Source: Dehalococcoidia bacterium
Lineage (GTDB): Bacteria; Chloroflexota; Dehalococcoidia; Bin125
Length of the DNA: 64,000 bases
NCBI GenBank assembly: GCA_022828105.1
Contig: JAJEJC010000006.1
Coordinates: 1-64,000, forward strand
Direction of reading: 5' to 3'
The notes under the pieces were generated by a model, which worked only from the letters and a program-made list of their open reading frames with translations, had not been told where the DNA came from and made no database searches. This document shows positions 56,151 to 64,000 of this stretch, one piece after another; positions within the stretch are counted from its first letter, which is position 1; each line of letters opens with the position of its first letter. The position numbers and the translations under genes were made by a program.

Positions 56151-57329
56151 TCAGTCTCCGGCGGCCGTCAGCGGGGCGACGAAGCGGTCGACGCGGAACA
56201 GATCGAGGTTGTGCACGGTCCGGCGCTCCATGCTGAGGTCCGCCAACGCCTCGCCGATCGCCGGCGCGAACTTGAAGCCGTGGCCCGAGCAGGGGCTGGC
56301 GACGACGATGTTAGGCCGCTTGGGGTGGATGTCGATCAGGAAGTGGTGGTCCGGCGTGTGCGTGTACAGACACGTCTCGGCGCGCAGCAGCGTCCCGGCC
56401 ACGTCGGGGAAGGTGTTGGCGAGGAAGTCATTCACGCGGCGCTTGTCGAGCTCCGTGATCTCACGGTCGTAACCTGACGGATCGACCGTCTCCAGCGGCT
56501 GATGCAGTCCCAGCTTGAAACCCCTGCCGATGTCGGGGAAGCCGTAGGCCGTCTCGGTCTCGCTGCGCTCCCACATCCAGAACGGGATCGCGCCCTCCTG
56601 GAAGTGCTCGCGATTGGCGCGCGGCTCGAACCAGTACATCACTTGTCGGGTGACGTTGAGCGGCAGGTTGAGCTTGCCCAGCAGACCCGCGTTCCACGCG
56701 CCCGAGGTGACGACCATGCGCTCGGCCTCATACGTGCCGCGCGCAGTCTGAATCGTGATCGGCGACTCGACGTCGTCCATGTCGATCGGCAGCCAGCGGT
56801 CGACCGGCTCATCAAAGTGCAGGTCGGCTCCGTGCGCGGCGGCCTGTTCGAGCTGACCGTTGAGCGCCGTGTCGATGTCCAGCATCCCCGCCCGCTGCTC
56901 GAGCACGCCGACCAGGTCGTCTGTGACGTGGATGCCGGGATAGCGCCGGCGAATCTCCGCGGCGTCCATCTGCTCAACCGCGATGTCGTGCTCGCGGGCG
57001 CTGGCGATCACGCCGCGCACCATGTCATTGCCCTCGGGACCCAGAGAGAGCGCGCCGGTCTGCCTGAAGATCGGCTCGCCAACCGCGTCAGACAGTTCGT
57101 CCCACAGCTCGTACGCCCGCCGCACAAAGGGCACGTAGGACGGCCCCTCGGTGTACGCCTCGCGGATGCCTCGGCTGTCGCCGTGGGTCGAGCCAAACAC
57201 GTGCGGCGGCCGGAAGCGGTCAAAGCCAATCACTCGCTGTCCACGCCGAGCCAGATGCCAGGCTGCAGCGGATCCCATCGCTCCCAGCCCGACGACGGCT
57301 ACGTCATATCGATCTCGTGAAGACGTCAT
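56151..57329 (-). CDS. Monomeric sarcosine oxidase / N-methyltryptophan oxidase family FAD enzyme
   Basis: This 392-residue flavoprotein oxidase has the FAD motif GLGAMG near 14-19, HGDSRGIREAY near residue 50, and C320 in ETCLYTHTPDHHF, the cysteine that carries covalent FAD in monomeric sarcosine oxidases. It oxidises a secondary amine or N-methyl amino acid to imine with hydrogen peroxide. ATG 57329 follows GGGAGG and overlaps the DinB stop by four bases. The long upstream extension of this frame is only open reading on DinB antisense. Confidence 0.88.
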   Translation of the reverse strand: MTSSRDRYDVAVVGLGAMGSAAAWHLARRGQRVIGFDRFRPPHVFGSTHGDSRGIREAYTEGPSYVPFVRRAYELWDELSDAVGEPIFRQTGALSLGPEGNDMVRGVIASAREHDIAVEQMDAAEIRRRYPGIHVTDDLVGVLEQRAGMLDIDTALNGQLEQAAAHGADLHFDEPVDRWLPIDMDDVESPITIQTARGTYEAERMVVTSGAWNAGLLGKLNLPLNVTRQVMYWFEPRANREHFQEGAIPFWMWERSETETAYGFPDIGRGFKLGLHQPLETVDPSGYDREITELDKRRVNDFLANTFPDVAGTLLRAETCLYTHTPDHHFLIDIHPKRPNIVVASPCSGHGFKFAPAIGEALADLSMERRTVHNLDLFRVDRFVAPLTAAGD

Positions 57330-57778
57330 CCTGAACCTCCCGCCGCCGATCCCGCCTGCGACTTCATTTCCGACGCCACCTGCGACATCGAATTGTGCTC
57401 CCAGTAGAGCACGTGCTCGACATGCTCCCGGATTGACCACTCGTCGTTGGGCGCTCTGGCGTCGAGCAAGGCGTCGTCCATGTGCAGCAGTTGTCCGACC
57501 AGTTCGGCGCGTTGGAAGATCAAGTCTCGGGTCAGGTGCGAGAGCGGCGACTCCTGCATCTGCTTGGCTGTGTAGCGGGCGGTCGAGACCGCGCCGGCGT
57601 GCATCCGGTCGTGCTCGGCGTTGTGCACCAGCAGCCGCCGCACGCCGCCGTTCATGGCGCAACCGTGCTCGGTCGGGAAGCCCAGGTCCTCGTCCGAGAG
57701 CCCCGAGAGCTGCTCAATCGTCTCAGTCAGCTGCCGCAGCAGGCGCAGCGCCAGCTCGGTCGATTCATTCGTCGGCAT
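57326..57778 (-). CDS. DinB/YfiT-like four-helix protein
   Basis: This 150-residue protein has a helical bundle with His positions expected for a metal site (VHNAEHDRMHAG and SIREHVEHVLYWEHN). DinB-like proteins bind a divalent metal and often act as thiol S-transferases (mycothiol or bacillithiol) or hydrolases. GGAAGGAG precedes ATG 57778. Its stop overlaps the start of the sarcosine-oxidase-like gene, indicating coupling; a role in detoxifying products of that pathway is possible. Confidence 0.82.
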   Translation of the reverse strand: MPTNESTELALRLLRQLTETIEQLSGLSDEDLGFPTEHGCAMNGGVRRLLVHNAEHDRMHAGAVSTARYTAKQMQESPLSHLTRDLIFQRAELVGQLLHMDDALLDARAPNDEWSIREHVEHVLYWEHNSMSQVASEMKSQAGSAAGGSG

Positions 57779-57794
57779 CCTTGTCTCCTTCCAC

Positions 57795-58823
57795 TCACCG
57801 CGCCAGAAACTCAAGCAGCGTCCGATTCGTGAAGTCGGGCGCTTCCTCCGGGAAGAAGTGACCCGCGCCGGGCACGCCGACCGCGGTCAAGTCGGGGAAG
57901 TACATCGAGAACTGGTCGAAGAATGGATTGCCCGACGGCACGGCGGTCGACGCCGCATCTCCCGTCGTCAGTCGAGAGTTCCCGTACATCCACAGCGCCG
58001 GCTTGTCGAAGCGCTTGTGCCGGTCCTCGGGACCGTACTCCATGAACTCCCGGCCCCACGGATGGTCGTTCAAGCCCCGGCGCCAGACCTCGCCGACCAG
58101 GCTGCTGGTCAGACGCTCGCAACGGTACCCGCCGGCGACGTGCTCGTCGGCGTGCATCCGGTGGAAGGGCAGCGCGTGGCGGTAGTACGAGATCGCCGCC
58201 GCGTGCGAGTCGGGGTCCGAGAACGCCCGCTTGTAGACCTCGACATCCTCGTCCGTCGCCCAGCGATTCTGGGTCAGCCGCCGGCCGCTGACGTTCCAGG
58301 GCGAAGCGGGCCAGTCGGGCAGCTCGGGGTCCGACGCGCCGGTGAAGATCGTCTCGATGAACTGCTGGTGATACTCGGCGAAGAAGTGCTCGGGCAGGGG
58401 CCGCGCCTTGAACCAGAACCCGTGAATCGCGGCAGGCGTCCAGACTGTGCAGAGCGTGTCCATCAGCGCCGTCCGCGAGATTCGATCCTGGTAGTCGATC
58501 ACCACCTTGAAGCCGATGATCCCGCCCCAGTCGTGTCCGACCAGCACCGCCTCGTCAACATCGAAGTGATCGAGCACGCCGACCATGTCCGCCGCCAGCG
58601 TCGCTCGTGAGACCGGACCCGGCGGCTTGTCGGACTCGCCGTAGCCGCGCGTGTCGGGCACGATCACGCGGTATCCCGCATCAACCAGCGCCGGCACCTG
58701 GTGCCGCCATTCGTACGAGGTCTCGGGAAATCCATGGATCAGCAGCACCGGCGTCCCGTCCGACGGCCCGTCGGTCGTGACGCTAATCCGGATCCCGTTG
58801 GAATCAATACGCTGGGTCTCCAT
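57795..58823 (-). CDS. Epoxide-hydrolase-like alpha/beta hydrolase
   Basis: This 342-residue enzyme has the oxyanion motif HGFPETSYEW, with H30, the aspartate nucleophile D98 in VGHDWGG and the catalytic histidine in GAGHFFPEE near the C-terminus. An aspartate nucleophile with this context points to epoxide hydrolase, haloacetate or haloalkane dehalogenase relatives. The cap domain lies between about 130 and 250. GGAGG precedes ATG 58823. It leads the minus-strand unit epoxide hydrolase, DinB, amine oxidase, ketopantoate reductase-like. Confidence 0.87.
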   Translation of the reverse strand: METQRIDSNGIRISVTTDGPSDGTPVLLIHGFPETSYEWRHQVPALVDAGYRVIVPDTRGYGESDKPPGPVSRATLAADMVGVLDHFDVDEAVLVGHDWGGIIGFKVVIDYQDRISRTALMDTLCTVWTPAAIHGFWFKARPLPEHFFAEYHQQFIETIFTGASDPELPDWPASPWNVSGRRLTQNRWATDEDVEVYKRAFSDPDSHAAAISYYRHALPFHRMHADEHVAGGYRCERLTSSLVGEVWRRGLNDHPWGREFMEYGPEDRHKRFDKPALWMYGNSRLTTGDAASTAVPSGNPFFDQFSMYFPDLTAVGVPGAGHFFPEEAPDFTNRTLLEFLAR

Positions 58824-58885
58824 ACGCGCCTCCAATCACTCACCCGCGCAGGCTAGCGGGGTAGGACGTCGCCTACACTGGCCCC

Positions 58886-59248
58886 ATGACAACCGAGCAG
58901 GTCGTTCACTACCGAGATGTCAGCGCCGAGTACCTGAGTCACGCCCGCACGCTCCTCGCCGAAGGCGATCTCAAGCAAGCCTCCGAGAAAGCGTGGGGCG
59001 CGACGGCAGTGCTGGTCAAAGCGGCTGCGGAGTCACGTGGCTGGCAGCACCAAAGTCATCGGCGCCTGTGGCAGGCGCTCGGGCGTCTGGAAGATGAAAC
59101 CCAGGACAACGAGATGCGAGAGCAGTTCGGTCTCGCAGGTGAACTGCACACCAACTACTACGAAGAATGGCTCAACGAAGAAACGGTCGCGAGATACATG
59201 GCCGCAGTGGAACAGCTCGTGGCCAAGCTGGATCCGCTGTCGTCGTAA
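58886..59248 (+). CDS. PaREP1/HEPN-like helical protein
   Basis: This 120-residue all-helical protein contains EYLSHARTLLAEGDLKQASEKAW split over residues 15-37, the hallmark of PaREP1 and related HEPN-fold proteins, followed by AVLVKAAAESRGW and HTNYYEEWL. The usual RNase motif Rx4-6H of toxin HEPN proteins is not evident, and no nucleotidyltransferase antitoxin gene is adjacent, so toxin function is not supported. It is divergent from the epoxide-hydrolase-like gene with about 60 bases between starts. Confidence 0.7.
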   Translation: MTTEQVVHYRDVSAEYLSHARTLLAEGDLKQASEKAWGATAVLVKAAAESRGWQHQSHRRLWQALGRLEDETQDNEMREQFGLAGELHTNYYEEWLNEETVARYMAAVEQLVAKLDPLSS

Positions 59249-59262
59249 CGCGCCCCCTCCGT

Positions 59263-59287
59263 CATTCCCGCGCTCCGACGCGGTAAT
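59263..59287. repeat. Second-type palindrome, degenerate
   Basis: ATTCCCGCG and CGCGGTAAT pair with one mismatch and sit inside a CGTCATTCCCGCG sequence, related to the palindrome at 54969. It lies between converging genes and could end transcription. Confidence 0.6.
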
Positions 59288-59367
59288 CTCGCCCGCCGCC
59301 GCAAGTCAGTCAGGCCGTCAGAGTCATGCTGGGTGTCGGGTGGCCTGACCCCATGGAACCAGGACTC

Positions 59368-60345
59368 TCAGTCGAACGCCGACAGCACCTCGTTCACGAC
59401 GCGGTCGTACATCGACTGTTGGTCGTAGCCGACCAGCCGAAGCGTGATCGTGGTCGCTCCGGCGTCAACGTAGGACTGGATGTCGGCGACGCACTGCTCA
59501 GGAGACCCCATCGCGACCCAGAGGCCCAGCATCTCGTCCGAGTACTCGGTGTTGTAGTAGGCCTCGAGGTAGCGCCGCGACTCGTCCAGGGCCGCCTGCC
59601 GGTCCTCGTTGACGTTGATGTTGTAGTAGACGCAGACCTCAAAGTCGTCCGGCAGCTCACGGCCCTCCTCGCCGGCGTAGCGGCGGATATCGGCCATGTA
59701 CGCCTCGACGATGGAAGGCGGCTGGAAGGTCGTCATCCAGCCGTCGCCCAGGCGAGCCGTCCGACGCAGCCCCGCCTCGCGGTTGCGCTTCAGGTCCGGG
59801 CGCGGATTCGACGTCACCCAGATCGGGATCGGCCGCTGGACCGATCGCGGTTCGATGGTCACGTTGTCGAAGTCGTTGAACTCGCCGTGATAGGAGACGT
59901 TCTCCTCCGAGGTCAGCAGCCGCATTACCTCGATCGCCTCTTCCATCCGCTTCATCCGCGACTCGGGCGCGACACAGAAGGCGTCGAACTCGTGCAGCAT
60001 GTCGCCGCCGCCCGGCGCGGCCTGACCCATGCAGGCGGCGAAGATCGAGCGGCCGTTGGACATGAAGTCCAGCGACGCGTACTGGTAGGCGAGCAGCAGC
60101 GCGTCGCGCAGCGGCGTCGAGGCGAAGCAGGCCGGACCAATCCGTACCCGCTCGGTGACCACCGCCAGCGCCGACATCAAATTCAGCGCGTCCAGCCGCG
60201 GCTTCGCCAGGATCGAGTCGCCGACCCAGATGCTGTCCCAGCGCTCATCCGAGTCCGCCCGCTGCGCCAGCGCAATCATGTCCTCCAGCGTCGACGCCCC
60301 CGTCACCACGCCGCGATTCGAGAGTGTCAGTCCAAAGTTGACCAT
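59368..60345 (-). CDS. LLM-class flavin-dependent oxidoreductase (tandem copy 2)
   Basis: This 325-residue luciferase-family protein starts at ATG 60345 after GAGGAGG. It begins MVNFGLTLSNRGVVTG and contains WDSIWVGDSILAKPRLDALN, LLLAYQYASLDFMSNGR, SVQRPIPIWVTSNP and ARLGDGWMTT. It is a paralogue of the gene at 60469, same length and order, sharing about half of its residues by eye. A repeat arm separates the two. Cofactor is FMN or F420; substrate unknown. Confidence 0.86.
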   Translation of the reverse strand: MVNFGLTLSNRGVVTGASTLEDMIALAQRADSDERWDSIWVGDSILAKPRLDALNLMSALAVVTERVRIGPACFASTPLRDALLLAYQYASLDFMSNGRSIFAACMGQAAPGGGDMLHEFDAFCVAPESRMKRMEEAIEVMRLLTSEENVSYHGEFNDFDNVTIEPRSVQRPIPIWVTSNPRPDLKRNREAGLRRTARLGDGWMTTFQPPSIVEAYMADIRRYAGEEGRELPDDFEVCVYYNINVNEDRQAALDESRRYLEAYYNTEYSDEMLGLWVAMGSPEQCVADIQSYVDAGATTITLRLVGYDQQSMYDRVVNEVLSAFD

Positions 60346-60375
60346 GAGATGCCTCCTCTTGCGGAGGCAGGCTAC

Positions 60376-60423
60376 TCTCCTCTCCCCGCGCTCGGCGAGA
60401 GGAGATGCCGAAGGCAGAGGGGG
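60376..60423 (+). repeat. Solo arm of the double-hairpin repeat (degenerate)
   Basis: CTCCTCTCCCCGCG with CGGCGAGAGGAG, then TGCC-GAA-GGCA and GAGGGGG. It lies between the two tandem LLM genes, opposite in orientation to them, and is the most diverged solo copy. Confidence 0.75.
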
Positions 60424-60468
60424 CCGACCGCAACCTGCGAAGAGCAATCCAGCCTGATCCGCAAAGGC

Positions 60469-61428
60469 TCAAGCAAACGCCGGCAGCACGTCCTCCGAGA
60501 TTCGCTGGAACTGCGTGGTCTGGTCGCCTGAGCAGATGCGCAGCAGGACCGTCGTCGCGCCCGCATCGATGTACTGCTGGATGTCCTCGACCGCTCGCTC
60601 GGCCGGACCGTAAGAGCACCAGCGGCGCACGGCGGGTTCGGAGTGGTCGAGCATGTAGTAGTCGTCGAGGAACCGCTTGGCTTCGGCGTAGGCGGCGTCG
60701 CGGTCGTCGTCGATCATGACCGAGTGGAACGCGATCACGTCGAAGTCGTCCGGCAGCTCGCGGCCCGCTTCGTCCGCATAACGTCGGATGTCGGCGAGGT
60801 ACTCGCGCAGCAACTCCGGCGTCAGCCGGGTTGACATCCAGCCGTCGCCGAGCCGTGCCACGCGGCTCAGCCCGCGCTCACGGTTGCGCGCGTCGTTGGG
60901 ATTGGGATTGGAGACGACCAGGATCGGAATCGGCCGCTGCACCGAACGCGGTTCGATCGTCAGATCGTCGAAGTCGTGGTACGTGCCGTGGTACGAGGCG
61001 TGGTCTTCCGACGTCAGCAGGCGGATGATCTCGATCGCCTCTTCCATCCGCCCCGAGCGAGTGACCGGCGGCACGCAGAAGTGCTCGAACTCCGACGCGT
61101 CCGGCGCGCCCATGCAGGCGGCGAAGGTCAGCCGGCCGTTGGAAATCACGTCGATCGCGGCGAGCTGGTAGGCCAGCAGGATTGGCGGCCGCACCGGCGT
61201 CGTCGCGAAGCACCCAGGCCCAATCCGCACCCGCTCGGTCCGTGCCGCCAGCGCACTCATCAGCGACAGCGCATCCAGCCGAGGCTTGGCCGCAATCGAG
61301 TCCCCCACCCACACCGACGTCCACCGCTCGTCCGCATCAACCCGAGCCGTCAGCTCATACATCTCCTCCAGCGAAGAATCCCCAGTCACCACCCCACGGT
61401 TGGTCAGCGTCAGCCCAAAGTCAGTCAT
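60469..61428 (-). CDS. LLM-class flavin-dependent oxidoreductase (tandem copy 1)
   Basis: This 319-residue luciferase-family protein begins MTDFGLTLTNRGVVTG and contains WTSVWVGDSIAAKPRLDALS, LLAYQLAAIDVISNGRLT, SVQRPIPILVVSNP and ARLGDGWMST. Its close similarity to the downstream copy points to a tandem duplication followed by divergence, mainly in the region after residue 120, which shapes the substrate pocket. The ribosome site is weak. It follows the large FN3 protein gene on the same strand, 50 bases away. Confidence 0.86.
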   Translation of the reverse strand: MTDFGLTLTNRGVVTGDSSLEEMYELTARVDADERWTSVWVGDSIAAKPRLDALSLMSALAARTERVRIGPGCFATTPVRPPILLAYQLAAIDVISNGRLTFAACMGAPDASEFEHFCVPPVTRSGRMEEAIEIIRLLTSEDHASYHGTYHDFDDLTIEPRSVQRPIPILVVSNPNPNDARNRERGLSRVARLGDGWMSTRLTPELLREYLADIRRYADEAGRELPDDFDVIAFHSVMIDDDRDAAYAEAKRFLDDYYMLDHSEPAVRRWCSYGPAERAVEDIQQYIDAGATTVLLRICSGDQTTQFQRISEDVLPAFA

Positions 61429-61478
61429 AGCCCGCCTCCGTTCCTGGGAGTCAGGCTAACTGGGTGTCGCGGTCGCCC

Positions 61479-64000
61479 CTAATGACCGAGCTCGACGTAG
61501 TCATAGCCGTGAGGGCGTGCCTCCTCGCCCCGATCGAGGGGCGGGCTGACTAGTTCGACGCTGAGTTCCAGACCCTCTGGAATGTTGGAGAAGGGGACCG
61601 TTTCTCTCAAGTCGCCACTGGGCTCATAACGCTTCCACCATGAACGCCCCTCCGCCCGAAGACCAACGACGTAGGCCCAGGCATCGGGCTGGCGCTCCCA
61701 GCTCACGGTCACAGTCTCGCCGATGCGTTCCAGCTCCAGTCGTTGAGGCTCGCCAAGCGTCGTCACAGTCTGCGTCTTCGACCATTGCAAGTCTTCGAGT
61801 CTCCGGGACTCTTCATGCGGATCAACGCGAGCCAGTTGGTACTCATACCGCGTTGTCGGCTGCAACCCGCCCCAAGTTCCCCGGCAGCGCCAGTCGTGGT
61901 CACGCACCGGAGAGAAGTCTTCGACGTAGTTCCATTCGACATGTTCAGCGAAACGCCAGCGCAGCACAGCCGTGTATGGCCGGTATCGGCAATCCCAGCT
62001 CAACTGCACGTGATCGCGATGAACGCTACGCAAACCCAGACGGACAGGCCGTTCGCCAACATCCGGGTCAGCTCTAGGAACCCGGAGATTGTTGGTAGCG
62101 AGAGTATTCGCTGCGGTTTGTCCATTTGCATCCATAATCGACGCCTGAATCTCATACAGTCTGCCATCCGTACTGATTCGGCAGTCCACCTTGCTTGAAC
62201 CGAAGCGCCTATCAGTTTCGAAGCCCAACCTGTCACTGATTGACAAAGTGAACGGTGGCGCGCCACGATAAATCGACCATACCAACTCCAAATCAGTCGC
62301 TGCTCCGGTCAGGCAAGAAGAATCATTGTGTGACACCGAGAGTTCTAGCTCGAGTGGGCCGCGCACGTACCAATCCGGATAGCTGCTCCCGACCTCAAGT
62401 CCCTCCTCGGTCAGTGGAGCGACTCGCACTTGATATCGTCTATCGTTCTCCATGATCGGAATCTTCGCACTGGTCTGCAATCCCACGTCTATACCCTCTT
62501 CTCGCTTGTCGTCTCGGCTGACGTAGAGCCGGTAACCGACCACATCGCCACCGTGCTCAGGCGGATGCCAATGCACCACAATGTGAGTCCGCCCCTCGTC
62601 AACTTGGGAAATCCGTGCCGGGCGAGTTACGTTTGGGACATCGGCAGGTTCCGACCAGGGTGTCCAAGCACCGTCGCGCAAGAGCCGAACTCTCAGCGCT
62701 TCCGGCGCCTGGCCGTGCAGCGAAGTCAGGCTCGTTCTTCCGTATCGCTCCTCGCCAACATACCTCAAGTCGTTGTAGTACCACGACAATTCCGATAGGT
62801 CGGATCCTTGTTCGTCCCACTCGAATGCCCAAACGGCTGTGCTCCCTCTCTGATCCTGCCACCAACTCCACTCAGTGAAGCTTGGCGGCGCAGGAGGATC
62901 ACCCTCAATCGGAAGGTCAGGTGGATAGGTGCGCAACAGCACTACGGCCTCAGCGGAGCCGACAGGAAGCGTGCGCGTATTGACCGAGATGACGTACTGT
63001 CCACTGGACCAGTAGTACCGGAATGGCAAGAGCGCGTGTGATTGACCAGGCGACACAACCTCGCAACTACTGCCGTAACCATCTTGTGTGCTCGGGCGAA
63101 CACAAACTTCACTCTCGTATCGCGAACCAGTCTCAGGCGGCATCCAGGTGACCTCGATCTCCCTGTCGACGTAGGCGGCCTGGATATCGGTCGCGACTCG
63201 CGTCGGAGGCGACCATCCCTTGGGCGCCTCGTCCGTGCGCAGCTCAAACTCATTCTGTCTGGTAGGCCAACAGTAGGCTTGGTTCGTCGGAATCAAGCAC
63301 ACGTTCAGACCGTACAAGGTGTCTGGAAGCAAGTCGACGAAGCGGGACACGTACGGCGGACCATCAGCGACGACAATCCTCTTTGTTCTGTACCTCCCGC
63401 CGTCGACGACCCATAAGTCGGCTCGATACGTGAGACCACCCGGATGCGGACCCCAACGAATGGTGATGGTGTCGTGCGTCGCCTCTGCCTGCAACTCGTA
63501 GGGGTGCGCCGCCGTCGTCACCTGCGAAGCAGTCGACCACAGCAAGGACTGCGGAGCGTGCAGATCGAGGACATCGCGAAGCTGAGCCACCTGCAGTTCT
63601 CGACGCTCGCCGGTGTCTGGAGCATCGACCTGCCAGACATCGTGAAACCTGAAGAGGGGACCCTGCGTTCCGCGATGATGCTCGACAATCCACTCGCTGG
63701 CACCCTCGACGCGCCAACGAATGGCAAAGTCCTCGGTGCGTCGCTCGTACGGCAAGAATGGCACGCTCCATCTGGCCGACAGTTTCACATCCGATGCCCA
63801 ATCCACTTCACTGGTCACGCTGAGGTCAGTCGGAGCAGGCAAGGGCGGCACGAGCCGTACTTCGACGACCTTGTAGACCGAGGCGCCCGCACTGTCACGC
63901 ACATTGAGTGGGATGTATCGGGTACCCGCGCCTCTCGTCGATCCGAATGGCGAGCCGATCGTCGAGTCGTGGCAACGGATCAGGCCGGGATCGGTTCCCG
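61479..64000 (-). CDS. Multi-fibronectin-type-III secreted protein (5' end outside window)
   Basis: The minus-strand frame is open from the stop at 61479 through the window edge at 64000, so at least 840 residues are present and the start is missing; the GTG at 63902 is internal. The sequence is a chain of FN3-like beta sandwiches of about 90-100 residues: PAPTDLSVTSEVDWA, HPYELQAEATHDTITIRW, PTRVATDIQAAYVDREIEV, PARISQVDEGRTHIVVHW and VRLGLRSVHRDHVQLSW start successive modules. Paired Cys occur in several modules. It is probably an extracellular adhesive or substrate-binding protein. Codon use is less GC-rich than in its neighbours, as for the 23581 protein. Confidence 0.8.
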   Translation of the reverse strand, partial: GTDPGLIRCHDSTIGSPFGSTRGAGTRYIPLNVRDSAGASVYKVVEVRLVPPLPAPTDLSVTSEVDWASDVKLSARWSVPFLPYERRTEDFAIRWRVEGASEWIVEHHRGTQGPLFRFHDVWQVDAPDTGERRELQVAQLRDVLDLHAPQSLLWSTASQVTTAAHPYELQAEATHDTITIRWGPHPGGLTYRADLWVVDGGRYRTKRIVVADGPPYVSRFVDLLPDTLYGLNVCLIPTNQAYCWPTRQNEFELRTDEAPKGWSPPTRVATDIQAAYVDREIEVTWMPPETGSRYESEVCVRPSTQDGYGSSCEVVSPGQSHALLPFRYYWSSGQYVISVNTRTLPVGSAEAVVLLRTYPPDLPIEGDPPAPPSFTEWSWWQDQRGSTAVWAFEWDEQGSDLSELSWYYNDLRYVGEERYGRTSLTSLHGQAPEALRVRLLRDGAWTPWSEPADVPNVTRPARISQVDEGRTHIVVHWHPPEHGGDVVGYRLYVSRDDKREEGIDVGLQTSAKIPIMENDRRYQVRVAPLTEEGLEVGSSYPDWYVRGPLELELSVSHNDSSCLTGAATDLELVWSIYRGAPPFTLSISDRLGFETDRRFGSSKVDCRISTDGRLYEIQASIMDANGQTAANTLATNNLRVPRADPDVGERPVRLGLRSVHRDHVQLSWDCRYRPYTAVLRWRFAEHVEWNYVEDFSPVRDHDWRCRGTWGGLQPTTRYEYQLARVDPHEESRRLEDLQWSKTQTVTTLGEPQRLELERIGETVTVSWERQPDAWAYVVGLRAEGRSWWKRYEPSGDLRETVPFSNIPEGLELSVELVSPPLDRGEEARPHGYDYVELGH

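Noticed and set aside
58886-59248. HEPN toxin of a toxin-antitoxin pair
   Set aside because: No Rx4-6H motif and no nucleotidyltransferase or other antitoxin gene next to it.

Overview
The window reads as a high-GC chromosomal stretch of a Chloroflexota bacterium, most likely a SAR202-like member of the class Dehalococcoidia. This is inference from gene content. Five luciferase-like (LLM) flavin-dependent monooxygenase genes and five CaiB/BaiF CoA-transferase genes (six domains) lie within 64 kb. They sit beside acyl-CoA dehydrogenase, enoyl-CoA hydratase, DUF35/thiolase and dimethylformamidase-like genes, the paralogue-rich catabolic style described for SAR202. The only rRNA gene is a 23S gene with no 16S or 5S beside it; unlinked rRNA genes are also known in Dehalococcoides. 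The first nine bases match the 3' end of an Illumina adapter, so position 1 is probably a contig end.

Layout. 1-3.1 kb: an exported Ig-like surface protein and a small cell-surface protein with an FPGTG/TM/basic tail, preceded by a G14 tract between promoter-like hexamers. 3.1-5.2 kb: palindromic C/G-rich repeats, two small genes, a hydroxyisobutyrate-dehydrogenase-like gene. 5.2-19.7 kb: mostly minus-strand catabolic genes (CNB-domain protein, CoA hydrolase/transferase, zinc alcohol dehydrogenase, acyl-CoA dehydrogenase/DUF2277/enoyl-CoA hydratase/LLM, agmatinase family), a NuoE-NuoF fusion, a fused double CoA-transferase, a kinase-fold protein and a MOSC protein. 19.9-30.4 kb: aminopeptidase N, an alpha/beta hydrolase lacking its serine, a 1071-residue secreted modular protein, LLM, metallo-beta-lactamase-fold and alpha/beta hydrolase genes. 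30.4-44.5 kb: an overlapping CoA-transferase pair, SDR, dimethylformamidase-like pair, DUF35/thiolase, LLM, tRNA-Glu, aminotransferase, arsenate reductase and TrkH/TrkA potassium uptake. 44.5-48.2 kb: the 23S rRNA-tRNA-fMet transcription unit with its own promoter, processing stalk and terminator. 48.3-64 kb: DUF169, two paralogous CoA-transferases flanking a tandem solute-binding protein whose 5' coding end carries a C12 tract, a deoxyinosine-glycosylase-like gene, PanE-like, sarcosine-oxidase-like, DinB, epoxide-hydrolase-like, PaREP1/HEPN-like, two tandem LLM genes and a truncated multi-FN3 protein.

Functionally the genes fit aerobic attack on varied organic substrates: flavin monooxygenases oxygenate, CoA-transferases activate acids, dehydrogenase/hydratase/thiolase modules shorten them, and NAD-linked dehydrogenases collect electrons. 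The most unusual signals are the structured, covarying intergenic repeat family, two homopolymer tracts at the 5' ends of exported-protein genes, the 23S-plus-initiator-tRNA operon with natural A2057/U2611, and repeated pairing of CoA-transferase domains in which one partner lacks the catalytic aspartate. No CRISPR array, insertion sequence or prophage was seen.
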